Position numbers and translations under genes: made by a program
The notes under the pieces: model-generated
Seen by the model: only the letters and a program-made list of their open reading frames with translations
What the model was told of the DNA's origin: nothing
The model's database searches: none
Shown: positions 37,901 through 46,767 of the stretch, in pieces
How positions within the stretch are numbered: the first letter of the stretch is position 1
Layout of the letters: each line of letters opens with the position of its first letter
DNA from: Poriferisodalis sp963663635
GTDB taxonomy: Bacteria; Actinomycetota; Acidimicrobiia; Acidimicrobiales; Poriferisodalaceae
Length of the DNA: 64,000 bases
NCBI GenBank assembly: GCA_963663635.2
Contig: CAXXMY010000012.1
Location: 1 to 64,000, forward strand
Reading direction: 5' to 3'

Positions 37901-38477
37901 GTCGGATCACCCGCTGCGCGGGGGCGAGTCCCAGCTGCGGCGTGCCACCGACTGCACGGTCAGCGGGGTCGGCGATCTGCCGCCGAACCCTGAAGGCGGC
38001 CAGACGTGGGTGACCATCGGCGGCGTCGTGCACAACATCCAACGGCGCTTCACCCGCAGCGGCGAGCCCATGGCCCGCTTCATGCTCGAGGATTTGGAAG
38101 GGTCCGTCGAGGTGACGTTGTTCCCCAAAGCCATGGTCGAAGCCGGCGACGCCCTCGCCGAAGACGCCGTGGTGCTGGTGCGCGGCCGACCCGATCGCCG
38201 TGGCGAGGGCGAGACAGCGTTCCTCGCAAGCGAGCTCGTCCCCCTCGACCTCCGCAGAGGGCCCGCACCGCTGTGGCTCAACGTGGAGCGCGTCGACATG
38301 GACGAGGACTGGCTGGTCTCGTTCGAGAAGATGCTGGCCGAGAACCCCGGCGATGCACCCGTGCACTTGCGCGTCGGCGACCGGTTGGTGCAGCTGCCGG
38401 AGTCGCGATGGGTGGACGCTGGCGCACTCGCCGGACCGCTGCGCGAGATTCTCGGCGCCGATGCCGTGCGCACGTGA
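34944..38477 (+). CDS. dnaE: DNA polymerase III alpha subunit
   Basis: An 1177-residue replicative polymerase starting at GTG 34944 after AAAGGAG. It has an N-terminal PHP domain (FVHLHTHTEYSLLDGAARVN), a catalytic palm with PDIDIDF (about 414-420), the fingers segment VGPGRGSAAGCAVAYCL, helix-hairpin-helix and thumb regions, and a C-terminal OB fold (WVTIGGVVHNIQRRF). The length matches actinobacterial DnaE1. It carries out leading and lagging strand synthesis with the beta clamp. Intact. Confidence 0.97.
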   Translation: MAASFVHLHTHTEYSLLDGAARVNEVVGAAAADGQPALGITDHGNMYGVLDFYRACKAHDITPIIGTEAYMALESRHERPVRNRAKNSKVDDSGDDGEGEKLYYHLTLLARNDTGYRNLLKLASTAFLEGYYYKPRMDWEMFAQHADGLIATTGCLGSVVQQALLAGDYDEARRRAGRLQDIFGRDSLYVELQDHGIGAQHDCNPHLLRIAQELGAPLLATNDLHYTHQGDALAHDALLCVQTGALRSDPDRFKFHGDQHYLKTAAEMRSLFAAHPESCDNTLAIAERADVNIEFGRMLLPHFEVPAPHADADAYLRHLAFEGATMRWGHNLPPNTAERIAYELRVISDMGFSSYFLITWDLIRYARESGIRVGPGRGSAAGCAVAYCLRITDLDPIHYGLVFERFLNPARISMPDIDIDFDDRYRDEMIRYTAQKYGTDHVAQIITFSTIKARAAVRDAARVLGKPYSLGDRISKAMPPLIMGRDTPLGACFERDEQHGDGYAAAAELRDMYALDDEVREVVDVARGLEGLIRQDSVHAAAVVISPEPLTEYLPIQRKPEAGTDPNAAPIVTQFDMGGVEDLGLLKMDFLGLRTLSIIDECVRLVKRSTGETLDIDTVPLDDPATFKLLCTGDTMGVFQLESPPVRALLRSMQPNQFEDICALVALYRPGPMAADMHNSYAHRKNGRQPADPPHPDLAELLDETYGLMIYQESMMRVAQEIAGYSMAEADDLRKACGKKNRAQIAEHRTKFIAGTEANGYGEALGEQLFAIIEPFADYAFNKSHAFAYGLIAYQTAYLKANHPTEFLAAVLTGSKRNIEKAGVYLTDCRQHGIEVRVPDINRSEMDFATDGNAIPFGLSAVRNVGEKVAEPIIAERSANGPFTDFNDFCERMPREVLNRRFVESLIKAGAFESCGHTRSGLLDVFERIIEAALRRRSEAEAGLQSMFGGADAGGVEFEERIDVPDITVDDRTTLVWEKELLGLYVSDHPLRGGESQLRRATDCTVSGVGDLPPNPEGGQTWVTIGGVVHNIQRRFTRSGEPMARFMLEDLEGSVEVTLFPKAMVEAGDALAEDAVVLVRGRPDRRGEGETAFLASELVPLDLRRGPAPLWLNVERVDMDEDWLVSFEKMLAENPGDAPVHLRVGDRLVQLPESRWVDAGALAGPLREILGADAVRT

Positions 38478-38587
38478 ATTGCAGCATCGAACAACGAAGC
38501 AAAGCCCCTAGCCTTGCCCGATGGTCGTAACAGCGGCCGCTTCATCGGTGGCACCATCCGCCGAAGCGCAGTTCACCTGGAGTGCTC

Positions 38588-38782
38588 ATGAGCGACGGCG
38601 ATACCCGGAAGGTCGACGAGAAGTCGCTCAAGGACCCGGCCAAGATGATGGTGCCGTTCGCGAAATTCAAGAGCTTCCAGCGGTCCGATCAGATCTGGGT
38701 GATAGGCGGCATCCTGTTCCTGATCATCCTGATGAACGTCGTCTTCTATAGCGGGACCGGCCCTGTAACCCCAGCGCCATGA
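38588..38782 (+). CDS. Small single-pass membrane protein
   Basis: A 64-residue protein (ATG 38588; an in-frame GTG two codons earlier is possible). The charged N-terminus contains DEKSLKDPAKMMVPFAKFKS, and one membrane helix follows (WVIGGILFLIILMNVVFY). It lies between dnaE and thrS with short gaps. No family recognised. Confidence 0.6.
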   Translation: MSDGDTRKVDEKSLKDPAKMMVPFAKFKSFQRSDQIWVIGGILFLIILMNVVFYSGTGPVTPAP

Positions 38783-38806
38783 GCAGACGCCCGTGAGTTT
38801 GGGCCG

Positions 38807-40846
38807 ATGAGTCCCGCCGGCGAGGCCGCAGCCACCAGCGCCTCCGGCGGTGCGTCAACCACGGTGGTGCTGCCCGACGGGCAGTCCCGCGAGCTTCCCG
38901 CTGGTGCGACGGGTGTCGACCTTGCCGCGTCGCTGGGGCGCCGTGCCGCGAGGGACGCGCTGATCGCGGTCGCCGACGACGAGCAACTCGATCTGAATCG
39001 GCCGCTGCCGGACGGCGCGGCGGTGTCGCTGGTGTTTCCGGACTCCGACGATGGCCTCGAAGTGCTGCGTCACTCCACCGCGCACGTGCTGGCTCAAGCG
39101 GTGCTGCGGCTGTATCCCGGGGCCACGTTCTCGATCGGGCCCCCGATCACCGACGGCTTCTATTACGACTTCGATCTCGGCACCGACGATTCGGGCGCGG
39201 CACGGACATTTTCCGACGACGACCTCGAGGCCATCGAAGCCGAGATGCGTGCCATCGTGGCCGCCCGCCAGCCGTTCATCCGCTCCGAGGTGGACCGGGC
39301 GGCCGCCGATGAGCTGTTCGCGCAGCATCCGTACAAGCTCGAGATCCTCGACGGCGAGGCCAACGACCCCACGTCGGGTCCACAAGGCGGGGTGATCACG
39401 ACCTATCGCAACACCGACGAGTTCGTGGACCTGTGCCGTGGCCCGCATGTGCCCGACACAGGGCGGCTGGGCCACTTCAAGCTGATGCGGGTGGCCGGCG
39501 CGTACTGGCGCGGCGACGAGCACCGCCAAATGCTGCAGCGCATCTACGGCACTTCGTGGGCCAGCGCCGCCGATCTCGGTGCGCACCTCGAGCGGCTCGA
39601 AGAGGCGGCGAAGCGCGACCACCGACGCCTCGTGTCCGAGTTGGACCTGCTCAGCTTTCCCTCCGAGCTCGGCGGCGGACTGGCGGTTTGGCACCCGAAG
39701 GGCTCAGTGGTCCGCAAGCTGATGGAGGACTACAGCCGCGACCGGCACGAATCCGGCGGCTACCAGTTCGTCTACACGCCGCACCTCGCCAACGCCCGGC
39801 TGTTCGAGACGTCAGGCCACCTGGACTTCTACGCCGACGGCATGTACCCGCCGATCGAGATGGACAACGGCGTCTACTACCTCAAGCCGATGAACTGCCC
39901 GATGCACTGCCTGATCTTCGGCCAGCGCCAGCGCAGCTATCGCGAGCTGCCGATGCGGCTGTTCGAGCTGGGCACCGTGTACCGCTACGAGCGCTCGGGA
40001 ACCTTGCACGGGCTGATGCGCATCCGGGGCTTCACCCAGGACGACAGCCACCTATACGTCGCACCCGAGCACTTGGCCGACGAGATCGAATGGCTGCTGG
40101 ACTTCGTGCTGTCGGTGCTGGGCGCGTTCGGCTTCGAGGAGTTCACGTTCAAGCTGTCGACGAAAGATCCCGACAAGTTCGTGGGCACCGACGAGGGGTG
40201 GGACCGGGCGACCTCGGCATTGCGGGAGGCCTTGGATCGTCGCGGCCACGAGTACGTCACGGCCGAAGGCGAGGCGGCGTTCTACGGGCCGAAAATCGAC
40301 ATCGACGTCAACGACGCCATCGGGCGCTCTTGGCAGCTGTCCACCATTCAGGTCGACTTCAACCTGCCCGAGCGATTCAATCTGCGCTACACCGGCGCCG
40401 ACGGCGAGATGCACCGGCCGATCATGCTGCATCGGGCGCTGTTCGGGTCCATCGAGCGATTCTTCGGGGTGCTGGTGGAGCACTACGGGGGCGCGTTCCC
40501 GCCGTGGCTGGCCCCGGTGCAGGCGGTGGTGCTGGGCGTGCGAGCCGACCACGACGCCTTCGCCGACGAGGTGGCGGCGCAGCTGGCTGATGCCGGATTC
40601 CGAGTCGAGACCGTGCCTGCGGACGACCCGCTGGGGACGCGCATCCGCCGAGCCAAGCTTGAGAAGGTGCCTTACGTGCTGGTGGTGGGCGACGACGACG
40701 TGGCAGCCAGCACGGTGGGTGTGAACCCACGTGGGCACAAGGTGCGGCGCGACGTGCCGGTTGATGAGTTCATCGCGCAGCTGGCTGGCGAGGTGGGCAG
40801 CAAGTCCGTCGACGTCGGCGGCTCGGGCGCCGCAGCCGCAGGCTGA
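38807..40846 (+). CDS. thrS: Threonyl-tRNA synthetase
   Basis: A 679-residue class II synthetase. It has an N-terminal TGS domain (about 20-80), an editing domain with HSTAHVLAQAV (about 87-97) and later CRGPHVPDTG, the catalytic core with YLKPMNCPMHCLIF and FRYERSG-like TVYRYERSGTLHG (motif 2), motif 3 in RPIMLHRALFGSIERFFGVL, and an anticodon-binding domain (PVQAVVLGVRADHDAFA). It attaches threonine to tRNA-Thr in the cytosol. Intact. Confidence 0.96.
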   Translation: MSPAGEAAATSASGGASTTVVLPDGQSRELPAGATGVDLAASLGRRAARDALIAVADDEQLDLNRPLPDGAAVSLVFPDSDDGLEVLRHSTAHVLAQAVLRLYPGATFSIGPPITDGFYYDFDLGTDDSGAARTFSDDDLEAIEAEMRAIVAARQPFIRSEVDRAAADELFAQHPYKLEILDGEANDPTSGPQGGVITTYRNTDEFVDLCRGPHVPDTGRLGHFKLMRVAGAYWRGDEHRQMLQRIYGTSWASAADLGAHLERLEEAAKRDHRRLVSELDLLSFPSELGGGLAVWHPKGSVVRKLMEDYSRDRHESGGYQFVYTPHLANARLFETSGHLDFYADGMYPPIEMDNGVYYLKPMNCPMHCLIFGQRQRSYRELPMRLFELGTVYRYERSGTLHGLMRIRGFTQDDSHLYVAPEHLADEIEWLLDFVLSVLGAFGFEEFTFKLSTKDPDKFVGTDEGWDRATSALREALDRRGHEYVTAEGEAAFYGPKIDIDVNDAIGRSWQLSTIQVDFNLPERFNLRYTGADGEMHRPIMLHRALFGSIERFFGVLVEHYGGAFPPWLAPVQAVVLGVRADHDAFADEVAAQLADAGFRVETVPADDPLGTRIRRAKLEKVPYVLVVGDDDVAASTVGVNPRGHKVRRDVPVDEFIAQLAGEVGSKSVDVGGSGAAAAG

Positions 40847-40861
40847 GGCTGGGTCCCCGAC

Positions 40862-42037
40862 GTGCAGGCGCTGATCTTCGAGCGCAAGGAACTGAAGTTC
40901 GCCGCAGCGATTGCGGCGTCGAAGCTGCGGCCCGGTGCCGGTGCGAGCGTGGGACCGCTGCGCTTGACCGACCTTGACCCGCCGAAGCTGCCCGGACCCC
41001 GGTGGCAGTACGTCCATACCGCGCTGGCGGGCATTTGCGGATCGGACCTTGCCACGGTCGACGGCAAGGTGTCCCGGTATTTCGAGCAGCTCGTGTCGTT
41101 CCCGTTCGTGCCGGGTCACGAGGTGGTCGGCCATCTCGAGGACGGCACCCGTGTCGTGCTCGAGCCGGTGCTGGGCCACGAAGCGCACGGCTTCGCCCCA
41201 CCGTGGCCGGACGCCGCGCCCGCCGACGGCGACGACTACGGCCACCTGATCGGCGGCAATATCGAAGCCGGCCTGCAAACCGGTTCCTGCGAATCCACCG
41301 GCGGCGGCTGGTCGGAGATGTTCGCTGCGCACGAGTCGCAACTGCATTCGCTGGGGGCGCTGAGCCCTGCGGAACTGTCGGATGAGGCGGCGGTGATGAT
41401 CGAGCCGACCGCGGCGGGAGTACATGCGGCATTGCGGTCGGGTGTGCCCGAGGGCGGTACCGCGGCGGTGATCGGCGCCGGCACGATGGGCCTTGTCGCG
41501 ATTGCTGCGCTGCGACGGTTGACGGGCGTCGCGGCCATCGTCGTGGGAGCTCGCTACTCGCACCAGCGTCGGATGGCGATGGAGCTGGGTGCCGATCTGG
41601 CGGTGGCGCCCGACGAGCTAGGGCGTGCCGTACGGCGGGCAGCCGGAACGAGGGTGATCGGACAGACGCTGGGCTCGGGCACGCACGTGACGATTGACGC
41701 CGTGGCGTCGTCGTCCTCGCTGACCGATGCCATCGCGATTACCCGCCCAAGGGGACGGGTGATGGTGCTGGGCATGCCTGCATCGGTCAAGCTGAACCTC
41801 TCCGCGCTGTGGCACCGCGAAACGGAGCTGGTCGGCGCCTACTGCTACGGCACTGAGCCGTCGCTGGACGGTCGCCATACTTTCGAGCCGGCCATCGAGC
41901 TGGTCCGCGACTGCGGTCTGGAGCGGCTGGTCTCTGAGCTGTACCCGCTGGAGGACTACCGAGCCGCTATCGAGCACGCGGCCAGCGCCGGCGCACGAGG
42001 TTCGACGAAGATCGCCTTCGACCTGCGCGAGCAGTAG
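40862..42037 (+). CDS. Zinc-type alcohol dehydrogenase-like protein (MDR)
   Basis: A 391-residue medium-chain dehydrogenase starting at GTG 40862. It has the catalytic zinc region AGICGSDLATVDG with PFVPGHEVVGHLEDGT, the nucleotide-binding fold AAVIGAGTMGLVAIAAL (about 206-222), and a threonine-dehydrogenase-like end. The four structural-zinc cysteines of the classic lobe are missing: the usual insert is replaced by FAPPWPDAAPADGDDYGHLI. Substrate unknown. It follows thrS by 16 bp. Confidence 0.8.
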   Translation: MQALIFERKELKFAAAIAASKLRPGAGASVGPLRLTDLDPPKLPGPRWQYVHTALAGICGSDLATVDGKVSRYFEQLVSFPFVPGHEVVGHLEDGTRVVLEPVLGHEAHGFAPPWPDAAPADGDDYGHLIGGNIEAGLQTGSCESTGGGWSEMFAAHESQLHSLGALSPAELSDEAAVMIEPTAAGVHAALRSGVPEGGTAAVIGAGTMGLVAIAALRRLTGVAAIVVGARYSHQRRMAMELGADLAVAPDELGRAVRRAAGTRVIGQTLGSGTHVTIDAVASSSSLTDAIAITRPRGRVMVLGMPASVKLNLSALWHRETELVGAYCYGTEPSLDGRHTFEPAIELVRDCGLERLVSELYPLEDYRAAIEHAASAGARGSTKIAFDLREQ

Positions 42038-42127
42038 CTCGATAACGCTCAGCGACGCACTCGTATCGACCGAAGGCGACTTCGTGTTCATCCGCGTTGC
42101 CACTTCCCACCGGGAGGTGACATTCCC

Positions 42128-42988
42128 ATGACCATGAATGGCCCCGCTTATGAGGCGCTGTTGAACGCGAAGGCAAAGTACGAGGCCGACGGCTACGCGG
42201 TCAGCGTCAAGGAGCGGCTGTCGAAGCCATCCGATGCATTCACAACGGATGCAGTCGCTCGCCGAGACGACGAGTTCGTGGTCGTCGAAGTCAAATCGGC
42301 CAACATGAGCGACTGGTCACGCAAGAGGCTCGAAGAACTCACAGAGATACTGAGAGCCGACTGTGGGTGGCGGCTCGACATCATCACCTACGAACCGGAC
42401 GTTGCACCGCCCTTACCTGACCTTGATCACATCAACCGTCGAGTGCAAGAGGCACAGCACATCGCCGAGACGTCACCGGATGGGGCGAGCTTGTTGTTGT
42501 GGTCAGCAATCGAAGGTGCCCTGCTTCGGGCCGCGCACGAACGAGGCGTGGCACCGGCACGACCCTTGCCAACCCGCAGCCTCATCCAGCAACTCACCAT
42601 CGACGGTGTCCTCAGCGACAACCAATCGAGGGAGCTCAAGGACTTCGCCGATCGTCGCAACGCGATTGCGCATGGGTTGTGCGCCGTCCCGCCAAGTCCG
42701 GAACAATTCGACTGGCTCAGTCGCTTCGCTCTCTCCGCTGCCGCTGGTCACCACGCCGACCTGCACGACATGGTGGTGTGGTTCGAAGCCCACTACGCCT
42801 CACCCGACGAGGCTGGTGTGCCCCACGTCAGCGATGTCGGGGGCTATCTCTGGCTCGACAGCGGTCCCCACAATGCCGAGGACGTCCTGCGCGGCCAATT
42901 CGAAGACGCCCTCGACGCTGACGTCGATGAAGCAGTCAGGATTATCGAACGCGACGGCCTCGAATGGGCGCGGCGAGACCAACTCTGA
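42128..42988 (+). CDS. Nuclease-like plus HEPN-like two-domain protein
   Basis: A 286-residue protein without a recognised name. The first 100 residues have a restriction-endonuclease-like pattern with an acidic residue followed by EFVVVEVKSANMSDW (ExK type, about 49-63). The C-terminal half is helical and contains SLLLWSAIEGALLRAA and RRNAIAHG (about 175-182), the Arg-x(4)-His-like signature of HEPN RNases. This pairing of a DNA- and an RNA-cleaving fold in a defence-rich neighbourhood suggests an abortive-infection or effector role, but that is inference. It has its own AGGTGA-type ribosome site. Confidence 0.55.
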   Translation: MTMNGPAYEALLNAKAKYEADGYAVSVKERLSKPSDAFTTDAVARRDDEFVVVEVKSANMSDWSRKRLEELTEILRADCGWRLDIITYEPDVAPPLPDLDHINRRVQEAQHIAETSPDGASLLLWSAIEGALLRAAHERGVAPARPLPTRSLIQQLTIDGVLSDNQSRELKDFADRRNAIAHGLCAVPPSPEQFDWLSRFALSAAAGHHADLHDMVVWFEAHYASPDEAGVPHVSDVGGYLWLDSGPHNAEDVLRGQFEDALDADVDEAVRIIERDGLEWARRDQL

Positions 42989-42993
42989 GGTCG

Positions 42994-43242
42994 TCAGGCG
43001 ACTCGAGAGCGCCTCGCTTCGGAACGGACAGCCCGTGACGGGTCTGCCTGGTCAGCCTCGATCTGTGCCACAAGTTCGGGGTGCCGCAGCAACGCGGCCT
43101 CATGCGCCGACATCACAACGGCAGGCGTGAAAATCAAGGTGCCGTCGGGTTCTTCGTCTACTAGGTAGAGGTTGTGTTCCGCTTTCCCGAGCCGGCCGAG
43201 CGCTGCTCGGCGACGCGCATCAAGCTCAACGAGCTGAGACAT
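42994..43242 (-). CDS. Antitoxin-like small protein
   Basis: An 82-residue protein starting MSQLVELDARRRAALGRLGK, then LYLVDEEPDGTLIFTPAVVM and an Arg-rich end. The size, the DNA-binding-like N-terminus and the divergent position to a small RelE-like gene 131 bp away suggest an antitoxin with AbrB-like or related fold. The opposite orientation of the pair is unusual for type II systems. Confidence 0.45.
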   Translation of the reverse strand: MSQLVELDARRRAALGRLGKAEHNLYLVDEEPDGTLIFTPAVVMSAHEAALLRHPELVAQIEADQADPSRAVRSEARRSRVA

Positions 43243-43340
43243 GTGAGTGACCTCCGGTCATGGCGTTGCGTGGGTTGTGGTGGGCCGAGTCATGGATTCG
43301 AAAGCAGAAACCGATTGTACGCGGTGACCCAGAGCCCCAT

Positions 43341-43364
43341 TGTACCAATACCCCAATCGGTACA
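43341..43364. promoter_or_regulatory. TGTACC...GGTACA operator-like palindrome
   Basis: Perfect 6-bp arms TGTACC (43341-43346) and GGTACA (43359-43364) with a 12-bp spacer lie 9 bp before the ATG at 43374, in the intergenic region of the divergent small genes. This is a probable binding site for the antitoxin-like protein. Confidence 0.45.
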
Positions 43365-43373
43365 TTTAGGCTG

Positions 43374-43643
43374 ATGGGCACACTCCTGTTCAGCCCTGAG
43401 GCAGATCAGCAGCTCGTCGCGCTTCGTGCGGACGCGCGACTGAGCGAACTGGTCGAACGAGTGAACGACGTACTGGACGACATCGAGGACGACCCCGGTG
43501 GCGGCAGTGTGCGACGTCGCCGCTACCAGCGGACACGGGTGTGGGGCGTGCCCGTGCACGGATCCGGTGAGGATTGGCTCGTCCTGTGGAGCGAGCAAGA
43601 CCACGGGCCGCTCTTGCACTACATCGGTCCGGACCTCGCTTAG
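43374..43643 (+). CDS. RelE/ParE-like small protein (putative toxin)
   Basis: An 89-residue protein from ATG 43374 (MGTLLFSPEADQQLVALRAD) with an Arg-rich middle (GGGSVRRRRYQRTRVWGVPV) and an ending VLWSEQDHGPLLHYIGPDL. Size, basic core and beta-strand pattern suit the RelE/ParE toxin fold, although catalytic residues cannot be assigned. Its candidate antitoxin is encoded divergently at 42994-43242. Confidence 0.45.
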   Translation: MGTLLFSPEADQQLVALRADARLSELVERVNDVLDDIEDDPGGGSVRRRRYQRTRVWGVPVHGSGEDWLVLWSEQDHGPLLHYIGPDLA

Positions 43644-43710
43644 CCGCCGGTGCCCATGACGTAGCCAGCACCCGATCGGCGTGTTGCACCCCCGCTGTAG
43701 GTTCGCCGCC

Positions 43711-44251
43711 ATGAACGACGAGCAGTGGTGGGAACACCGACTCGAGGCCTATGTGCAATGGCGGAGTGAAGTGGGTGGCCAGCGCGGAGAGGGCGCGATG
43801 AGAGCAACGCAGGAGAATCTGCGTTCGATCCTGGGTCGTTGGGTTCGTTACACATGCAACAACGAGATCGATCCGACCACCTACAACGAACTGGCAATCG
43901 GGCAATTCTGCGATGCACAAGACGACATCAAGGACACAACCCGGGCCGATTACAGACGGCACATCCGGAGATGGTGCGAACGGTTGCCCGAATTCGAGAA
44001 CACCCGGCCCCAGCGAATGGCGAAACTCGTCGCGGAGTTCCGAGAGACCGGGTATCCGACGGTCAAGGACAACGAACACAAACGTGTTCGTATGCAGCTT
44101 GAGCAAATCTTGAGGTCGCTGCCACAAATCAGCTTCGAGGAACGTGATCAGGTCAAGGACGTCTGGACGACGAAGAAGGATCAGGCGGACTTTGGGGGAG
44201 CCGGGCTAGGTGCCTCAACCCTGAACGGCACGATCAATCAGGCCTCGCCTA
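43711..44251 (+). pseudogene. mcrB: McrB-type GTPase gene, 5' part
   Basis: Begins at ATG 43711 (MNDEQWWEHRLEAYVQWRSE) and reads 180 codons to LNGTINQAS, where a 164-bp MITE enters at a TA. This N-terminal region is helical and should form the DNA-recognition part of McrB; its fold is not recognised. Deleting the MITE and one TA rejoins it to 44418-45871 in frame for a 664-residue protein. Confidence 0.75.
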
Positions 44252-44415
44252 GGAGTCTGCTGAACAATGCCCGCTGGGTTGGGCGCGTTGGCTGCTCGTC
44301 GGTCGGCCAGTGGGGCCCGGGGTGGGTCGTTGCCACAAAGCCGCTGGTCAGAGAACACCTTGCGGTATTCGTCGGAAGGCGCCAATCCTGTGGTGCCCAA
44401 TGTTCAGCAGACTCC
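44252..44415. mobile_element. 164-bp MITE inside mcrB
   Basis: The ends GGAGTCTGCTGAACAAT and ATTGGGCAC...TGTTCAGCAGACTCC are inverted over 15 bases, flanked by TA (44250-44251 and 44416-44417). The left 22 bases and the block CCGCTGGTCAGAG are shared with the 101-bp MITE at 15266-15366. No coding capacity. TA targeting suggests mobilisation by an IS630/Tc1-type transposase, but the ends differ from the two IS630 copies here. Confidence 0.88.
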
Positions 44416-45871
44416 TAGGAAGTGGATTGAGATACGTGAAATCTTGGCCGAACTGTGCCGTGGGACCGGCGATGACGCCGACCGCTTCGACAGAGCGACG
44501 TCGGCCCCAGTCGATGGTCTGGCCGAAGTCGTTTCAACGCGGCTTCTAGCAATCTGTCATCCCGAGAAGTTCATCGCGAACTATCGGCTGCGGACTGGAC
44601 TCCGTGATTGGCCGGGCACTCTCCAAATTGCTCAGGAGCTGGCGCTGCGCGGCCTGCTCAACGACGCGGGTCAACGCGAAGTAGACGAGATCCTTGCGAT
44701 CCACAGCAAAACTCCTGTGGCAGGCGCTGCAGTAGTACGCACCCACAACCTGATTGTCGAAGCCCTGAGGCCGTACTTCGTGGAGGACGGCGTTGCAGAC
44801 ACATGGGGCATGTCGAGATTCCTCTACTGGCTGATGGAGCGGTACTCCAAGACCCGAGGTGGTGTCGGCACACGACACGCGGGGAACGGGGAAACCGACG
44901 GCCCCTTGGGAACCGCAGCGCGCGAGCTGCTGTGCGATGTCGGTTTCCTCAACGATGTTGTCGCGTTGCTCGAGGACAAGCGCCAGGTGGTCCTGTACGG
45001 CCCGCCGGGGACGGGCAAGACGTTCTTTGCACAGCGGCTCGCAAAGGCGCTCACAAGCAGCGCGGACGCGCGGACGTTGGTGCAGTTCCATCCGGCGTAC
45101 TCCTACGAGGACTTCTTTGAGGGATTCCGACCGCATGTGGGCGGCGACGGCCACATGACCTACAAGCTGACGCCAGGCCCCTTGGTTCGACTTGCCGAGC
45201 GCGCTGAGGAATGGCGCGGCGAAAAGCACGTCATGGTCATCGACGAGATCAACCGGGCGAACCTGCCGAGGGTGTTGGGGGAACTGCTCTACCTCCTGGA
45301 GTACCGCGACGAGGAGATCCAGACGCAATACCGGCCCGACGACACTTTCTCTCTGCCATCAAACCTTTGGTTCATCGGCACGATGAATACGGCCGACCGG
45401 TCCATTGCGCTCATCGACGCGGCGATGCGGCGGCGGTTCCACTTTGTGCCGTTCTTCCCCAACCATGGGCCGACGGCGGGACTCTTGCACCGGTGGATGC
45501 AGCGCAATTCACCGGAGCAGGAATGGGTCGCCGGCCTGGTTGACAAGGTGAATGCAGACCTGGCCGAGCAGATGGGCGGTGATCACTCGCTGATCGGGCC
45601 GAGCCACTTCATGAAGAGCGACCTCGACAAGGACGGCTTACGGCGCATCTGGGAGTTCAACATCGAACCGCTCATCGAGGATCAGCTCTTCGGTCGTCAG
45701 GACGTGATCGACAGCTTCCGGTTCGGCAGCGTCTGGCGGCGCTACGGACCCGATGCGACTTCGCCTGGTGCACAGCCGGGTGAGCCTGGCGACCAACCGG
45801 CTGACCCAGCCGATGAAGCGGGGAACCTCGCAGGTGAGAGCGAGGGCGCTGCCGACGAGGGCGACGCGTAA
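44416..45871 (+). pseudogene. mcrB: McrB-type GTPase gene, 3' part
   Basis: Resumes PRKWIEIREILAELCRG. It contains the AAA+ motor: YGPPGTGKTFFAQRLAK, MVIDEINRANLPRVLGELLY (Walker B), and the McrB signature GTMNTADRSIALIDAAMRRR. McrB hydrolyses GTP and moves on methylated DNA while McrC cuts. The end is an acidic, Gly/Pro/Glu-rich tail. An open frame runs in from within the MITE (ATG 44267), so a shortened protein with the motor but without the recognition part might still be made. Confidence 0.85.
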
Positions 45872-46705
45872 GTGGTTCTCGTCGACTCTGCAGCGAGTTC
45901 GACGGACATCGACATGGCAACCCTCGGCGGCGAACTTCAGCCACTCACCCTCTTCGAATGGGAGACCAAGCACCTTCCGCTCAGCGATGCTCTCGCTCGG
46001 CGTCTCGGGCAGACCAAGTGGGTGTCGGTCCAGCCGGACGTCGAGCCCGGTTGGTGGAGAGTGTCTGCTCAGCAATGGGTGGGCGCGTTCACTGTCGGCG
46101 ACCTGCGAGTCATCGTGCGGCCGAAGATCAAGCCCGAGAACTTGTTCGTGCTGCTCGAGGTCGGTCTGCCCCACGAGGCGTGGCGCCAGGAGGCGTTCCA
46201 CTACGCGAGTACCGATGAACTCCTGCCAGCGTTGGTCTCCTTCTTTGCGCGGACAGCAGAAACGACGCTGGCCCGTGGACTCTTCCACCACTACCGGCAC
46301 GAAGAAGACGATTTGCTCGCGTTGCGTGGCCGAATCGACTTCGTGCGACAGTTTCGGCGGGGCGGTGTCCTCGTTCCTATGGCGTGCGCGTGGGACGACT
46401 TCACGGCCGACGTGGATGAGAACCGCTGCTTACGGACTGCAGCACGGCAAGCGCTACGTGTGCCTGGCGTTCCCAATGACGACCGACAACGGCTTCGACG
46501 ACTGTTGGCTGCGCTGGACGGCGTGGCCGAACCGGCGGTCCCGGCAGCCCTCGACCGTCTCGACCGTGTCCAGTTCACCCGATTGAACGAGCACTATCGG
46601 CCGGCACTGAAGCTGGCACGGCTGATACTCGCCAACTTCACGCTGCAGGATCGTCACGGAGACATCGCCGCGTCCGCATTCATGCTCGACATGAATCAGC
46701 TTTTT
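45872..46705 (+). pseudogene. mcrC: McrC gene, 5' part
   Basis: GTG 45872 follows the mcrB stop directly; ATG 45914 (MATLGGELQPLTLFEWETKH) is an alternative. It has the McrC N-terminal domain (VGDLRVIVRPKIKPENLFVLLE), LLALRGRIDFVRQF and ENRCLRTAARQAL. It is intact to FMLDMNQLF, where the sequence departs into a mobile-element relic. The remainder of the gene, with the nuclease domain, is at 48448-48986. Confidence 0.82.
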
Positions 46706-46767
46706 GGGCCTTCGTCACCGTCCGGATGCAGCGTGAGCTGCGATCGGGCAGTTCGACGGTTGCATCA
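46634..46767. repeat. Duplicated mcrC segment, left copy
   Basis: About 130 bases from AACTTCACGCTGCAGGATCG to GGTTGCATCA are repeated, with small gaps and substitutions, at 48448-48572. The left copy keeps the first half of the coding sequence best and the right copy keeps the second half. The two bracket the relic inserted in mcrC. Confidence 0.8.
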
